DNA of 64,000 nt from assembly GCA_029547185.1 (NCBI GenBank), contig JAKPPU010000200.1, positions 1 through 64,000 of the forward strand, read 5' to 3'. Below, piece after piece: positions 1 to 8,764 of the stretch. A model generated the notes under the pieces. The model was not told where the DNA came from, did not search any database, and saw only the letters and a list, made by a program, of their open reading frames with translations. The DNA is from Deltaproteobacteria bacterium (GTDB lineage: Bacteria > Desulfobacterota > Desulfomonilia > UBA1062). Each line of letters begins with the position of its first letter. The stretch's first letter is position 1. Both the position numbers and the translations under genes were made by a program.

Positions 1-1
1 G

Positions 2-79
2 GCGAAAGAAAAATGTATCGGGTATATGGATGAGGGACATGTCGATGGTATTCTTACCGATGACCATCTGACAGCTTAG
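2..79 (+). CDS. 3' end of an unidentified protein (partial)
   Basis: An open frame runs in from the left edge and stops at TAG 77-79, giving 25 residues that end GILTDDHLTA. The stretch VDGILTDD resembles the C-terminal part of glycerophosphodiester phosphodiesterases, where a VDGIITD-type strand is common, but 25 residues are far too few to assign a family. It could equally be a chance open frame. The upstream sequence would settle it. Confidence 0.3.
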   Translation, partial: AKEKCIGYMDEGHVDGILTDDHLTA

Positions 80-356
80 ATCTGACCAGACAGAACTTCA
101 GAAAGGGGACCAACTGTCAGATCGAGTCTTAGCTACTACAAGTTAAGATTGTTCAGCTTCCCATCGCAATGACTCTTTACCCTCTCAATCCCTGTCAAAG
201 CGGGGAGGATTTCAGTGTACGCTCCTCGCAATGACAGGATAATCCAGGACTATTCCTAAGAAATTCAAATCTCCGACAACGCCCCGGTAGGTATGGACTC
301 TTCGGGGCTTCTGTGTTATGCCGCGCTTACAAACTATATCATGTGAGAGAAAGCGT
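80..356. other. Intergenic region with two inverted repeats
   Basis: No gene is seen here. There is an 8-bp inverted repeat (GATCTGAC 79-86 and GTCAGATC 116-123). A hairpin GCCCCG (281-286)/CGGGGC (303-308) has a 16-nt loop and is followed by a weak T-rich stretch. The text around 185-236 (CTCCTCGCAATGACAGG) resembles the dispersed GGAATGACA-type repeats seen elsewhere in the window. The region must also hold the promoter of the exchanger gene, but I see no convincing -35/-10 pair. Confidence 0.4.
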
Positions 357-1346
357 ATGGCGATCACCGTGTGTATGACAGCAGTGAGTCTCGGATTGAT
401 CCTCCTTTCCTGCTATGTCTTCGTCAATGCCGTGGAGCAGGCGGGCGACAAGCTGAACCTCCACCAGGGCATCATTGGAAGTATCCTCGCCGCCGTAGGA
501 ACGGCGTTGCCTGAGACCATCATCCCCATCATGGCCATCCTCATCACGGCAACCCCGAGCGGTCATGAGATCGGCATCGGCGCCATCGCGGGCGCCCCGT
601 TCATGCTGGGAACGCTGGCCTTCTTCGTCACCGGCGCGTCTGTCCTCGTCTACGCCGCATTCGGCAGGCGGACTCTTGCCATGAACATGGACATCCCCCT
701 GCTGCGCAAAGACCTGAGCTTTTTTACGGTCATCTACGGAGTGGCCGTGCTCACCACCTTTGTCCACAGCTACAACGCACGGATCGCCATAGCCATAGCG
801 CTCATGCTTTCATACGTCGTCTACCTGAAGGTGACCATCTCGTCGGAGTGTCTTGCGAACGAAGACTGCGAAGATCTCTATCTCTCCCGCATCCTCAAGG
901 TCCCGGAGAGCATTCCCTGGATATCGGTGCAGATCCTTTTCGGGCTGGCACTCATCATCGCAGGCTCCCACCTGTTCATCGGCTATGTGGAAGAGCTTTC
1001 GGTGTCGCTCGGCGTGGCTCCGCTCATCCTGTCGATCATCATCACGCCCATTGCAACGGAGCTTCCGGAGAAGATGAACTCGATCATCTGGGTCGGCAGG
1101 GGCAAGGACACGCTCGCGATGGGAAACATCACCGGGGCCATGGTCTTCCAGAGCTGCTTCCCCGTGGTCTTCGGAATCCTGTTCACCCCGTGGAACCTTT
1201 CCGGAGCTACCATGCTCTCGGCCGGCCTCGCCTTCTGCTCGTCGCTCCTCGTGCTCGGCTGGATTGCAGTTTTCAAGAGGCTCAACCCCTTCGTGCTGCT
1301 CATAGGCGGACTGCTCTACGGCGTCTTCATCGCATACGTGATCTAA
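357..1346 (+). CDS. Sodium/calcium exchanger (CaCA) family membrane protein
   Basis: This is an integral membrane protein of about 329 residues and around ten hydrophobic segments. It carries the two alpha-repeats of the CaCA cation/Ca2+ exchanger family. The first is near residues 40-60 (GTALPETIIP) and the second near 225-265 (ITPIATELPEKMN, followed by GNITGAMVF). The paired acidic residues in the two PE motifs are the expected ion ligands. It would exchange Ca2+ or another divalent cation for Na+ or H+ across the inner membrane. I chose the ATG at 357, preceded by GAGAGAAAG, over the ATG at 318, which has no ribosome-binding site. The gene stands alone; the next gene is convergent. The ion specificity cannot be read from the sequence. 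Confidence 0.85.
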   Translation: MAITVCMTAVSLGLILLSCYVFVNAVEQAGDKLNLHQGIIGSILAAVGTALPETIIPIMAILITATPSGHEIGIGAIAGAPFMLGTLAFFVTGASVLVYAAFGRRTLAMNMDIPLLRKDLSFFTVIYGVAVLTTFVHSYNARIAIAIALMLSYVVYLKVTISSECLANEDCEDLYLSRILKVPESIPWISVQILFGLALIIAGSHLFIGYVEELSVSLGVAPLILSIIITPIATELPEKMNSIIWVGRGKDTLAMGNITGAMVFQSCFPVVFGILFTPWNLSGATMLSAGLAFCSSLLVLGWIAVFKRLNPFVLLIGGLLYGVFIAYVI

Positions 1347-1405
1347 AGATCGGGCTTAAAGATCCCCTCTTCCCCCTGCCCTCTTCCTGGTGAGGGAGGA
1401 GGTTT

Positions 1406-3823
1406 CTACGCCTTGAGCACCCGGTGGAGGGCTTCTCCCAGGTCCTTCGTGGTGGCGGGTTTCATGATGAGCTCCCGTATCCCCATATCCTTGGCCTCCT
1501 GCTCGGTGATGACCTCGCTGAAACCCGTGCAGAGGATGACCGGGATGTCGGGCCTGACGCGCATGACCTCGCCTGCAAGCTGCGCACCTGTCATGCGCGG
1601 CATCGTCTGATCGGTGATGACCAGGTCGAAATCACGGGGCCTCTTCCGGAAGGCGTCGAGTGACTCCTCGGGGTCCCTGAAGGAGGACACTGCATAGCCC
1701 AGTCGCTCGAGCGCACGCTGAACCGAGCTCAGGACCATGGGCTCGTCGTCGATGAGGAGGACCAGCTTTCTTTCCTTTTCCTGCCGGAGAGCCGCACTCC
1801 CGGCGCTCGCCATCTGCTGACGGTAGTTCTCGTCCAGGAGCGGCAGGTATACGGTAAAGAGCGACCCTTTCCCGGGAGTGCTCTCGGCCATGACCGCCCC
1901 GCGATGGCCCCTGACGATCCCGTGCACCACCGCCAAGCCCATCCCGCTTGCCTTCGAGATATCCTTCGTCGTAAAGAACGGCTCGAAAACGCGCTCGACG
2001 ACCTCGCGCGTCATGCCGCGGCCCGTATCCCTCACCTCGAGCTTGAGATACTCGCCGGGCTTTATCTCCGGATGGGACTTGAGTTCCTCGATGTGTACGT
2101 TCGTGAGGCTCACATCTATGTCGCCTGCCTGAGAATCGAGTGCTTCAGCCGCATTGCTGCACAGGTTCATGATGGCCTGAAGAATCTGCGCCGGGTCGCC
2201 CATAACCATATCGGAGCGCACGTCGATATGCTGCCTGATCTCGGTCGTGCTCGGCAGGGACGACCTGAGGAACCTGACGGCTTCCTTTACCAGCGGCACG
2301 ACGCTGATGGGCTTGAGCTGCTGCTCGGTCCTCCGGGAAAACGCCAGAATCTGCTTCACGAGATCACGCTGGCGGTAAGCAGACGTGAGTACCTGCTGGA
2401 GGGACTGGTGGAGCGAAGTGCCCGGTCCTGCCTCTTCCATGAGCATCTCGGTGTTGATGATGATGGGATAGAGGATGTTGTTCAGGTCGTGGGCAATGCC
2501 GCCTGCCAGCCTGCCCAGGGCCTCCATCTTCTGCATCTGGCGCATCTGCTGCTCGAGCTTGATCTCATGGGTCACGTCGTGCTCGACGACCACGTAGTTC
2601 AGGAGGGCGCCTTCCTCATCATGCACGGCAGAAACCGTGGCCTCGATCTCGGCCTTCGTACCGTCCTTCCTCGAAGAGCTCACCTGCCCTTTCCAGAGCC
2701 CTTCGGCTTTGAGGGAATCCCTCACCTCCCGAGAGATCCCGTTTCCTCCCGTGAGGAGGCCCAGCTTTGTGCCGAGCTTCTCGGTGCGGGAAAAGCCGCT
2801 GATCTCCTCGATCGCCGAATTGATATACTGGATGGTCCCTGCGGTGTCGGTCACGATGATCCCGTCGCCTGCCTGCTCGATGGCTTTGAGGAGCTGCAGC
2901 CTTTCCTTTTCGAGGAGCCTCCGGTCGGTCCTGTCAACGAGCGTCATGATCACGCCCTGCACACGGCCCGAGAGATCCTTCACGGGCTGGAGGTTCCAGT
3001 CGGCGTACAGGGTCTCTTTGCCTTTCTTGAAGCATTCGATGGGCTTGTCCATGACACTGTACGGCCTTCCGTCCTCGGTCACCTGGCGGAAGATCTCTCT
3101 GTCTCCTGCCGTAGGATACAGATCGAAAAAGCTCCTGTTTTTGAAATACTCCTGGCTCTTGCCGCTGGCCTCGGCAAAGGCGTGGTTGACCCGGACGAAG
3201 GTCATGTCCTTGTCGAGGTACGAGACGAGAATGTTCGTGCTGTCGAATATCCTCTCGATGAGATTTGTCGTTTCCTGGAGCTCCTTCTGCGCCTTCTTCT
3301 CAGAGGTGACGTCGGTGATCACGCCGCAGAAAACCGGAGATTCGTCGATGGTCAGAGGCGAAAAGGAGACATAGGTATCCGCCCTGCCTCCATCCTTCCT
3401 CTCGAAGGAGACCTCTGCTCTCTTTGTCTGCTCATCGATCCTCTTGGAGAGAAGGCTCTTGACCGTGTTTCTGCAGGACGGCATGACATACTCATAGATG
3501 GACGACCCCATGACCTGGGAAAGGGGCACTGAAAGCATCCTCGCAAACTGCCTGTTGCTGTAGAGGATGATTCCGTCTTCGCCCACGGTGACCGTGCCCT
3601 CGTTCATCTCTTCGACGATAATGCGGTAGGGGCGGTCCGCTCCTCCGAGGGTATACACCTGCTCTCCTCTCGGACCGGACACAACGAGGGCGTCGACCTC
3701 ACCGCTCTGGATGGCCTGCAGGCTTTCCTGCGCCTCCCGAAGCTGAACTTTCAGGTCTTCCATCTCGCTGATGAGCTCTGCTCTACTCTTTTCCGTCATT
3801 GTTTCGATCGTGCTCTGCTGCAT
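1406..3823 (-). CDS. Triple-PAS hybrid histidine kinase with C-terminal receiver
   Basis: An 805-residue soluble sensor kinase with no membrane segment. A short coiled coil (about 10-45) is followed by three PAS domains (about 65-175, 185-300, 310-425). Next come a HisKA domain with phospho-acceptor His445 in GGIAHDLNNILYP, a HATPase domain (about 530-665) and a receiver with predicted phospho-acceptor Asp738 in DLVITDQTMP. It is the last gene of the Kai-like cluster, 42 bp after a kaiB-like gene, so it is likely co-transcribed and could read out the Kai-like module, as SasA-type kinases do in cyanobacteria. Unlike SasA it has no KaiB-like N-terminal domain, and no DNA-binding regulator is nearby. 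It is a paralogue of the hybrid kinase at 54545-56566. Confidence 0.9.
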   Translation of the reverse strand: MQQSTIETMTEKSRAELISEMEDLKVQLREAQESLQAIQSGEVDALVVSGPRGEQVYTLGGADRPYRIIVEEMNEGTVTVGEDGIILYSNRQFARMLSVPLSQVMGSSIYEYVMPSCRNTVKSLLSKRIDEQTKRAEVSFERKDGGRADTYVSFSPLTIDESPVFCGVITDVTSEKKAQKELQETTNLIERIFDSTNILVSYLDKDMTFVRVNHAFAEASGKSQEYFKNRSFFDLYPTAGDREIFRQVTEDGRPYSVMDKPIECFKKGKETLYADWNLQPVKDLSGRVQGVIMTLVDRTDRRLLEKERLQLLKAIEQAGDGIIVTDTAGTIQYINSAIEEISGFSRTEKLGTKLGLLTGGNGISREVRDSLKAEGLWKGQVSSSRKDGTKAEIEATVSAVHDEEGALLNYVVVEHDVTHEIKLEQQMRQMQKMEALGRLAGGIAHDLNNILYPIIINTEMLMEEAGPGTSLHQSLQQVLTSAYRQRDLVKQILAFSRRTEQQLKPISVVPLVKEAVRFLRSSLPSTTEIRQHIDVRSDMVMGDPAQILQAIMNLCSNAAEALDSQAGDIDVSLTNVHIEELKSHPEIKPGEYLKLEVRDTGRGMTREVVERVFEPFFTTKDISKASGMGLAVVHGIVRGHRGAVMAESTPGKGSLFTVYLPLLDENYRQQMASAGSAALRQEKERKLVLLIDDEPMVLSSVQRALERLGYAVSSFRDPEESLDAFRKRPRDFDLVITDQTMPRMTGAQLAGEVMRVRPDIPVILCTGFSEVITEQEAKDMGIRELIMKPATTKDLGEALHRVLKA

Positions 3824-3865
3824 GTCTCTTCCATTTCTGTGCTGATTTTTTGCGGGAGTGAATAC

Positions 3866-4210
3866 TCAGTCCTTGGGAACGATATCCAGCCCCACGAGAA
3901 CCTGCTTCAAATCCGAGAGGTCTCCGATGAACTTTTTCAGCGGCGGCGGAAGACGCTTTACGAGCGTCGGTGTGGCGACGATGCCTTCCCTCTTCGCCTC
4001 GCCCGGCTGCTGATAGACATCGACGACCTCAAGTTCGTAACGGCCTCCGAGGTGTTCATCGCAGATCTTTTTGATGTTCCGGACGGCCCGCACGGATTTC
4101 GATGTCGATCCGGTGACGTATAATCGCAACACATAGTGCTTCCCGGATTTGTCCTTCAGGGCCTTTTCGAAAGCCTCGGTTGCGCTGTTCGCATTATTTT
4201 TATCATTCAC
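3866..4210 (-). CDS. kaiB: KaiB-like protein 2
   Basis: A 114-residue KaiB-family protein. After a charged N-terminal extension of about 24 residues comes the thioredoxin-like KaiB core: LRLYVTG, NIKKICDEHL, ELEVVDVYQQP, VATPTLVKRLPPP and FIGDLSDL. The tail ends VLVGLDIVPKD. In cyanobacteria KaiB is a fold-switching partner that binds phosphorylated KaiC. Outside cyanobacteria KaiB homologues occur with KaiC-like ATPases and kinases in signalling or stress modules. It lies 38 bp after a second, more canonical kaiB. It departs from that copy in the conserved NPxLA segment (QQPGEAKREG instead of [10 protein letters not shown]), which suggests a diverged role. The cluster has no kaiA. Confidence 0.9.
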   Translation of the reverse strand: MNDKNNANSATEAFEKALKDKSGKHYVLRLYVTGSTSKSVRAVRNIKKICDEHLGGRYELEVVDVYQQPGEAKREGIVATPTLVKRLPPPLKKFIGDLSDLKQVLVGLDIVPKD

Positions 4211-4248
4211 GATGTTCTCCTCGATCTTCCTCAGCAGGCCTCTTTGCT

Positions 4249-4563
4249 TTATGCTTCTGCGGGCCGCAGATCAAGGCCTACGAGCACCTTTTCCGTGTTG
4301 GAAAGATCTCCGATGATCTTTTTCACCGGCTCCGGAAGCTTGCGCACCAGGGTCGGGATTGCAAGGATCTGGTCTCCCTTGGCAAGCTGGGGGTTTTTGA
4401 GAAGATCGATCACCTCGATACGGTACTTCCCGGCCAGGAACTCTTCGCAGATCCTCTTCAGGTTGGCGAAGGCGGCAACGGATTTCGGGGTCTGGCCCGC
4501 TACATAGAGCCTCAGGGTCCACACCTCATCATTTTTCTTCGTGTTTTTTGTCTCTGTATTCAT
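4249..4563 (-). CDS. kaiB: KaiB-like protein 1 (canonical KaiB)
   Basis: 104 residues, the usual KaiB length, matching the family along its whole core. Visible motifs are [55 protein letters not shown] and KKIIGDLS, ending EKVLVGLDL. The start is 27 bp after the kaiC-like stop, so the two genes are almost certainly one transcript. The expected role is to bind the KaiC-like ATPase and to change its activity or its access to the downstream kinase. Whether it switches fold like the cyanobacterial protein cannot be told from sequence alone. Confidence 0.94.
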   Translation of the reverse strand: MNTETKNTKKNDEVWTLRLYVAGQTPKSVAAFANLKRICEEFLAGKYRIEVIDLLKNPQLAKGDQILAIPTLVRKLPEPVKKIIGDLSNTEKVLVGLDLRPAEA

Positions 4564-4590
4564 TCCATCTCCCGATATAGATGTATCCTT

Positions 4591-6351
4591 TCACGAAGGC
4601 CTCTTTGCCCTTCCCTGCCGTTTGGGCCTGCCTCCATCTCCCGAGCTGCCTCCCCCTCTGCTTTCGCTCATCTCCTTTCTCATCCGGGCAATGGATTTGA
4701 GCGAGATATTCTTTTCGTCTATCCTGTTGGCGAGCTCGTTCTTCTCATACTCGAACTCGGATCTGATCTGGCCGATGCGCGACTCCATGATCCCGCGCCT
4801 CTCCTCGAGGTTCTTCTCGAGGCGGCTGATCTCCTGCCTGAGAGCCTCTTCGCGCTCTTTCTCCCTTGCCTCCTGGATGATTCTGGCAGAGCCGGTGAGA
4901 ACGCCTTCAGGCCCGACATAGACATTGAAGATGTCGAGCCCCTTGTCCGTGATCCTGAACTCGCGGACCTGGTTCGAGTGCTCCATGCCGCGGGACTTGA
5001 GGACGTAGAGCGCCATGTTGCGCTCGCCGCCGGTCTCGATGCTCTTGAGAAGGATCCACGTATCGGACAGGGAGGAGATGCCCACGTCTGTGGTTTCCGG
5101 ATTCTCACCCCCGGTTGTGAGGGACGTGAAGAGCATGGTGATGCCCCTCTTCTTGAAGATATCCACGAGCCGCTGCATCATGGACCTGACCTCCCGGGGA
5201 GAGCCTACCTCGGGAAGGTTGCTGAAGGGGTCCACGACAACGACCGAGGGGTTGAAGGCTTCGACCGTGTTTATCATCTTGAGGAGGTGGTGCTCCAGCC
5301 CATAAAAGGTGGGCCGCTCCGCAGAGAACAGGAGGAGGCCCGCATCCCGGTAGAGCTTCAGATTCACCCCGATGGAGGCCATGTTGCGCATGATCTGATC
5401 GGGCGATTCCTCGAAGGCGAAGTAGACCGTACGTTCTCCCCTCCGGCACGCCGCCTCTGTGAACGTCGAAGCAAGGCTCGTCTTGCCCGTCCCTGCCGTG
5501 CCGGTCACGAGGATGAAGCTCCGGCGGTAGTAGCCTTTTTCCCCGAGCATCTGGTCGAGGTGGGGGATGCCTGACGAGATGCGCTCCGTACTTGCCTCGT
5601 AATTGAGCTCCACGGAGGTGACGGGGAGCACCATGAAGCCCTGGTCGCTCATGAGGAAGGGATATTCGTTCGTGCCGTGCTTTGAGCCGCGGTACTTCAC
5701 GACCCGGAGCCTCCTCGTGGAGATCTGCTCGTTCACGCGGTGGTCGAGGAAGATGACGCAGTCCGAGACGTACTCCTCGAGCCCCTCGCGCATGAGCGTG
5801 TTATTACCGCGCTCGCCGGTGACGATCGCGGTAAGGCCTCTGTCTTTAAGCCAGCGGAAGAGCCTGCGGAGCTCGCCCCGCAGGATCGAGGTGTTGGCCA
5901 TACCGGAAAAGAGCGACTCGATCGTGTCGAGGACCACCCTCTTTGCACCGATCGAACTGACCGCATAGTCGAGGCGGATGAACAGGCCTTCGAGGTCGTA
6001 CTCGCCGGTCTCCTCGATTTCTGCGCGCTCGACCCTTACAAAGTCCATGGTGAAGAGTCCCCGATCGCGGAGCCCGGGCAGGTCGAAACCGAGCGATGCC
6101 CCGTTCGCAATGAGCTCGTCCTCGGTCTCTTCGAAGGAGATGAACACCCCCGGCTCGCCGAATTCGGACGCTCCCCGCACGAGAAATTCGAGGGCGAGCA
6201 TGGTCTTGCCCGTGCCCGGTCCTCCTGTCACGAGCGCTGTCCGCCCTTTGGGCAGGCCGCCGCCCATGATCTCATCGAGCCCCTTTATGCCTGAGGGCAC
6301 CTTCTCTATCATGAGACTGTGGATTACCTCACCTTGGGCAGTTGTCATCAT
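4591..6351 (-). CDS. kaiC: KaiC-like double RecA-domain ATPase/kinase with coiled-coil tail
   Basis: 586 residues with two KaiC domains. CI has Walker A GGPGTGKT (43-50), the paired glutamates FEE (73-75) and a Walker-B-like VVLDTIES (139-146). CII has GTAGTGKTS (284-292), FEES (313-316) and VVVDPFS (371-377). The stretch GISSLSDTWILL (424-435) aligns with the cyanobacterial autophosphorylation segment and puts Ser426-Ser427 where S. elongatus KaiC has Ser431-Thr432. The usual short C-terminal peptide is replaced by a charged coiled coil (about 488-563) and a basic Gly/Arg/Lys-rich tail. Two adjacent ATGs (6351, 6348) follow AAGGAAGGG. It is the first gene before two kaiB genes and a hybrid kinase. 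An autokinase function is inferred from the conserved site. Confidence 0.92.
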   Translation of the reverse strand: MMTTAQGEVIHSLMIEKVPSGIKGLDEIMGGGLPKGRTALVTGGPGTGKTMLALEFLVRGASEFGEPGVFISFEETEDELIANGASLGFDLPGLRDRGLFTMDFVRVERAEIEETGEYDLEGLFIRLDYAVSSIGAKRVVLDTIESLFSGMANTSILRGELRRLFRWLKDRGLTAIVTGERGNNTLMREGLEEYVSDCVIFLDHRVNEQISTRRLRVVKYRGSKHGTNEYPFLMSDQGFMVLPVTSVELNYEASTERISSGIPHLDQMLGEKGYYRRSFILVTGTAGTGKTSLASTFTEAACRRGERTVYFAFEESPDQIMRNMASIGVNLKLYRDAGLLLFSAERPTFYGLEHHLLKMINTVEAFNPSVVVVDPFSNLPEVGSPREVRSMMQRLVDIFKKRGITMLFTSLTTGGENPETTDVGISSLSDTWILLKSIETGGERNMALYVLKSRGMEHSNQVREFRITDKGLDIFNVYVGPEGVLTGSARIIQEAREKEREEALRQEISRLEKNLEERRGIMESRIGQIRSEFEYEKNELANRIDEKNISLKSIARMRKEMSESRGGGSSGDGGRPKRQGRAKRPS

Positions 6352-6434
6352 CCCTTCCTTTCAGGATTGGATCTTTCTGGTATGCTCGTTGATGCACTAC
6401 AAAGAGGACGCAATATAGTAATTTATAATAATAT

Positions 6435-6464
6435 AATATAACACAGTTCTGCTTCACGGCGCAA
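6435..6464 (-). promoter_or_regulatory. Candidate sigma-70 promoter of the kai-like operon
   Basis: On the minus strand TTGCGC (6464-6459) is followed after 18 bp by TATATT (6440-6435), inside a strikingly AT-rich island at 6410-6445. This predicts a start near 6428 and a leader of about 77 nt before the kaiC-like ATG at 6351. The -35 hexamer is weak. The rest of the 6352-6647 gap holds nothing I recognise. Confidence 0.4.
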
Positions 6465-6647
6465 AGAGTAATGATTTTTTATCATTCGATTGTTCCATGG
6501 TAAAATCCGGCAACCTTATCTTCTCTGGCCGGGTTTGCTGCAGCGGCATCCGACCGATGTCTTCATATAGAATGAGATGATGTGATTGGCAAAAAAGGTT
6601 CGCATTCTGCATGAATAAATCCCGGGTGCGAAAATGCGGAGCGTGAT

Positions 6648-7697
6648 TTACTCCTCCTCGAGGAGCTTCTGGCACTCGGGGCACAGCCCGTGGCTGAAGA
6701 TCGCATTCGAATGGGCCTCGATATACTCTTCGATGCCCTTCCAGAATCCGCTGTCGTCCCTGATTTTCTTGCAGGAGGCACAGATCGGGATGAGCCCGCG
6801 CAGGGTCTTGATCTTTTCGAGGGCGGACTTGAGGTCTTCGATGAGCTGCTGCCTTTCCTGCTCGAGCCGCTTGCTCTCGGTTATGTCCCGGATGATGCAG
6901 TGGTAGCCTAATATATCGCTGTTCGAAGCCGACCTCCGTACGCTGGAGGTATACAGGCAATCCATCACGGTGCCGTCCTTCTTTTTGAGCTTGACCTCGA
7001 AGTTCTTGACCGAGCCTTTCTTCTCGACCTCTTCCTGGAATCTCTTCCTCTCCTCGGGGGTGGCGTACAGGAGAAGGACGCTCATTCCCGGCATCTCGAC
7101 GCTCGAATAGCCGAAGAGGTCTAAGGCCGCCTCGTTGGCATCGAGGATGATCCCGTCTCTCGATACGGTGTAGATGGCATCGCTCGAGTCCTCGAACAGG
7201 CTCCGGTATCTCTCCTCGCTTTCGGTGAGCATTTCTTCGGAGCGCTTGCGGGCGACTACCCTGCCGAGACGTGAGGCGATATTGTCGAGGAGTCCCCTCT
7301 CGGATTTCGTAAACGGGCCTTCGAAGCTCTTCGGCCGGTCTTCGAGATAAAAGACTTCAATCGCCCCCACGACATTGCACCGGGAGGTAATATCGCTTTC
7401 CATATGCCAGGAGCTCTGGCGGAAGTTTTCTGTCTGGTAGACCTCGTCGTCGATGGTGATCCGCGCGCAGGTGATCTCGGGATAGGTCATGATCCTGGGT
7501 ATGACCTTTAAGACCCCTTCGATGATCTCGGGAAAAGGGCGGCCCCTGCGGTCGATCACATCGGAGATCTCGTGGAGGCTGTTGAGCTCCCTGATCCTCT
7601 CCGAGAGATCGCCGGTATTTTCCCCGATGTTCTCCCGGACCTTTTTCCCGCTTCCTGTCTTCCCTTTCGTGCTCACCGGCTGCCTCCCAAACGACAT
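6648..7697 (-). CDS. GAF-like/PAS signalling protein with C-terminal Cys motif
   Basis: 349 residues, soluble. Residues about 35-155 look like a GAF-type sensor, residues about 165-285 are a PAS/PAC domain (SLFEDSSDAIYTVSRDG), and a short coiled coil follows (about 285-310). The C-terminus carries PICASCKKIRDDSGFW and ends with CPECQKLLEEE. This CxxC...CPEC tail is recurrent in PAS/GAF proteins and two-component proteins of Deltaproteobacteria and relatives, and looks like a small metal- or redox-binding module. No kinase, cyclase or receiver domain is present, so the output is unknown. It lies about 300 bp upstream of the kaiC-like gene in the same direction and may feed that system, but the AT-rich gap suggests separate transcription. 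Confidence 0.75.
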   Translation of the reverse strand: MSFGRQPVSTKGKTGSGKKVRENIGENTGDLSERIRELNSLHEISDVIDRRGRPFPEIIEGVLKVIPRIMTYPEITCARITIDDEVYQTENFRQSSWHMESDITSRCNVVGAIEVFYLEDRPKSFEGPFTKSERGLLDNIASRLGRVVARKRSEEMLTESEERYRSLFEDSSDAIYTVSRDGIILDANEAALDLFGYSSVEMPGMSVLLLYATPEERKRFQEEVEKKGSVKNFEVKLKKKDGTVMDCLYTSSVRRSASNSDILGYHCIIRDITESKRLEQERQQLIEDLKSALEKIKTLRGLIPICASCKKIRDDSGFWKGIEEYIEAHSNAIFSHGLCPECQKLLEEE

Positions 7698-8008
7698 GAG
7701 ATGAAGAATATTCGAGCTGTCATGATCTCTCTCTCCTTCAGTGCTGACTTCCTCGGATAAGGCAATCTCTGGTCTTATTGTGAATTACCGTGTAATTAAG
7801 CCATTTGATCCGAATACATGTTGCTGTCAAGAGGTTTTCACGCGACCCAGAGAGGGGGCAATAAAAAAACACACTTTGTTGAACGTTTGTTTAAATTTTT
7901 CGATGCGGTTTTAGAAATCTTTCAATCCATCAGTCCGCGGCAGGCTCTTGCATGAATATTTCCACTATTAAATCAATCAAATACCATCGAGTCTTACACT
8001 CATTGTTG
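7698..8008. other. AT-rich intergenic region between divergent genes
   Basis: No coding potential is seen on either strand. The interval is unusually AT-rich for this window (notably 7785-7800, 7860-7905 and 7955-7985) and separates the minus-strand GAF/PAS gene from the plus-strand gene at 8142, so it must carry divergent promoters. The only element I can support is the -24/-12 site just beyond it. Confidence 0.4.
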
Positions 8009-8025
8009 TGGCATACCGTATGCTT
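8009..8025 (+). promoter_or_regulatory. Candidate sigma-54 promoter upstream of the RsbRD-like gene
   Basis: TGGCATACCGTATGCTT has the invariant GG and GC dinucleotides separated by 10 bp and a TGGCA -24 box. The -12 box reads ATGCT instead of TTGCT. It would start transcription near 8036, leaving a leader of about 105 nt that contains a GGCCGG/CCGGCC hairpin (about 8092-8113) just before the ribosome-binding site AAGGAGGT. Confidence 0.4.
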
Positions 8026-8141
8026 ACCATAACATTATAGAGGTTGCGTTGTTGCAAGGGCGGGATGAGTTTTGGGCAACTCAACGGGTCCGGCCGGGGT
8101 ATATCCGCCGGCCCAGAATACACCGCAAAGGAGGTTCTTCT

Positions 8142-8603
8142 ATGATTTACTACAATCTCATGGAAACGCTCCGGAAAAACGAATACTTCCTCACGAGGGA
8201 TTTGGTCAGAGAGATCCGCGAATCCCCGGAAACCTCACACTACCGGGCTGTAGAGGAAGACAAGCTCTACAACTGGGTTCACCAGGTCATCTACCATACC
8301 TACAAGCGCCACTCCGCCTGGCTGGGCAATGACACCTCGAAAAACACCATCTTCGCCTACTACTCCGAGCTGGGTAAACAGAGACGACGGGAGGGCCTTC
8401 CCCTCCAGGATATTGTCCAGTCGCTCTTCCTCATCAAGAAAAGAATCTACCAGTGCATCACCGAAAGGATGGCTCTCGAGACTGATTACACAGCAAAAGA
8501 GACGACAGAGCTTTTCGTGAATCTCGACCTCTTCTACGACCGGGTCGCACAGGCGATCATCGCGGGCTACCAGAAGGAAACCGGATCACTGGCCTGTGCC
8601 TGA
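8142..8603 (+). CDS. RsbRD-like N-terminal domain protein (stress/sensor domain)
   Basis: 153 residues from the ATG at 8142, which follows a near-perfect AAGGAGGT; an upstream in-frame ATG at 8049 has no such site. The protein is all-helical and soluble. The sequence (YHTYKRHSAWLGND, YYSELGKQRRREGLPLQDIVQSLFLIKK) resembles the RsbRD N-terminal-type helical domain that precedes STAS or kinase domains in stressosome and sensor proteins. Here it stands alone with no output domain, so it probably acts by protein contact. The gene is monocistronic. The family assignment is from pattern memory and only moderately sure. Confidence 0.6.
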   Translation: MIYYNLMETLRKNEYFLTRDLVREIRESPETSHYRAVEEDKLYNWVHQVIYHTYKRHSAWLGNDTSKNTIFAYYSELGKQRRREGLPLQDIVQSLFLIKKRIYQCITERMALETDYTAKETTELFVNLDLFYDRVAQAIIAGYQKETGSLACA

Positions 8604-8764
8604 GGTTTGAACAGATCGAATCACCGTGAAAAATCGAATCGGCTCTATCCGCGAAGATGGTAAACGCAAGGCCGCAGAAAATCGGAGGGAGGCGATAACC
8701 TGACTTTTTCTTCGAGTGTGCAGCTCTGCCGCAGCCCTTTGAGGTAGGTGCGCCGGAGATCTCC

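Noticed and set aside
1904-3532. Long open frame (about 540 codons) on the plus strand
   Set aside because: It lies wholly antisense to the hybrid kinase, whose domains are intact. The translation is rich in Leu/His/Asp without any motif, as expected for the complement of a GC-rich gene.
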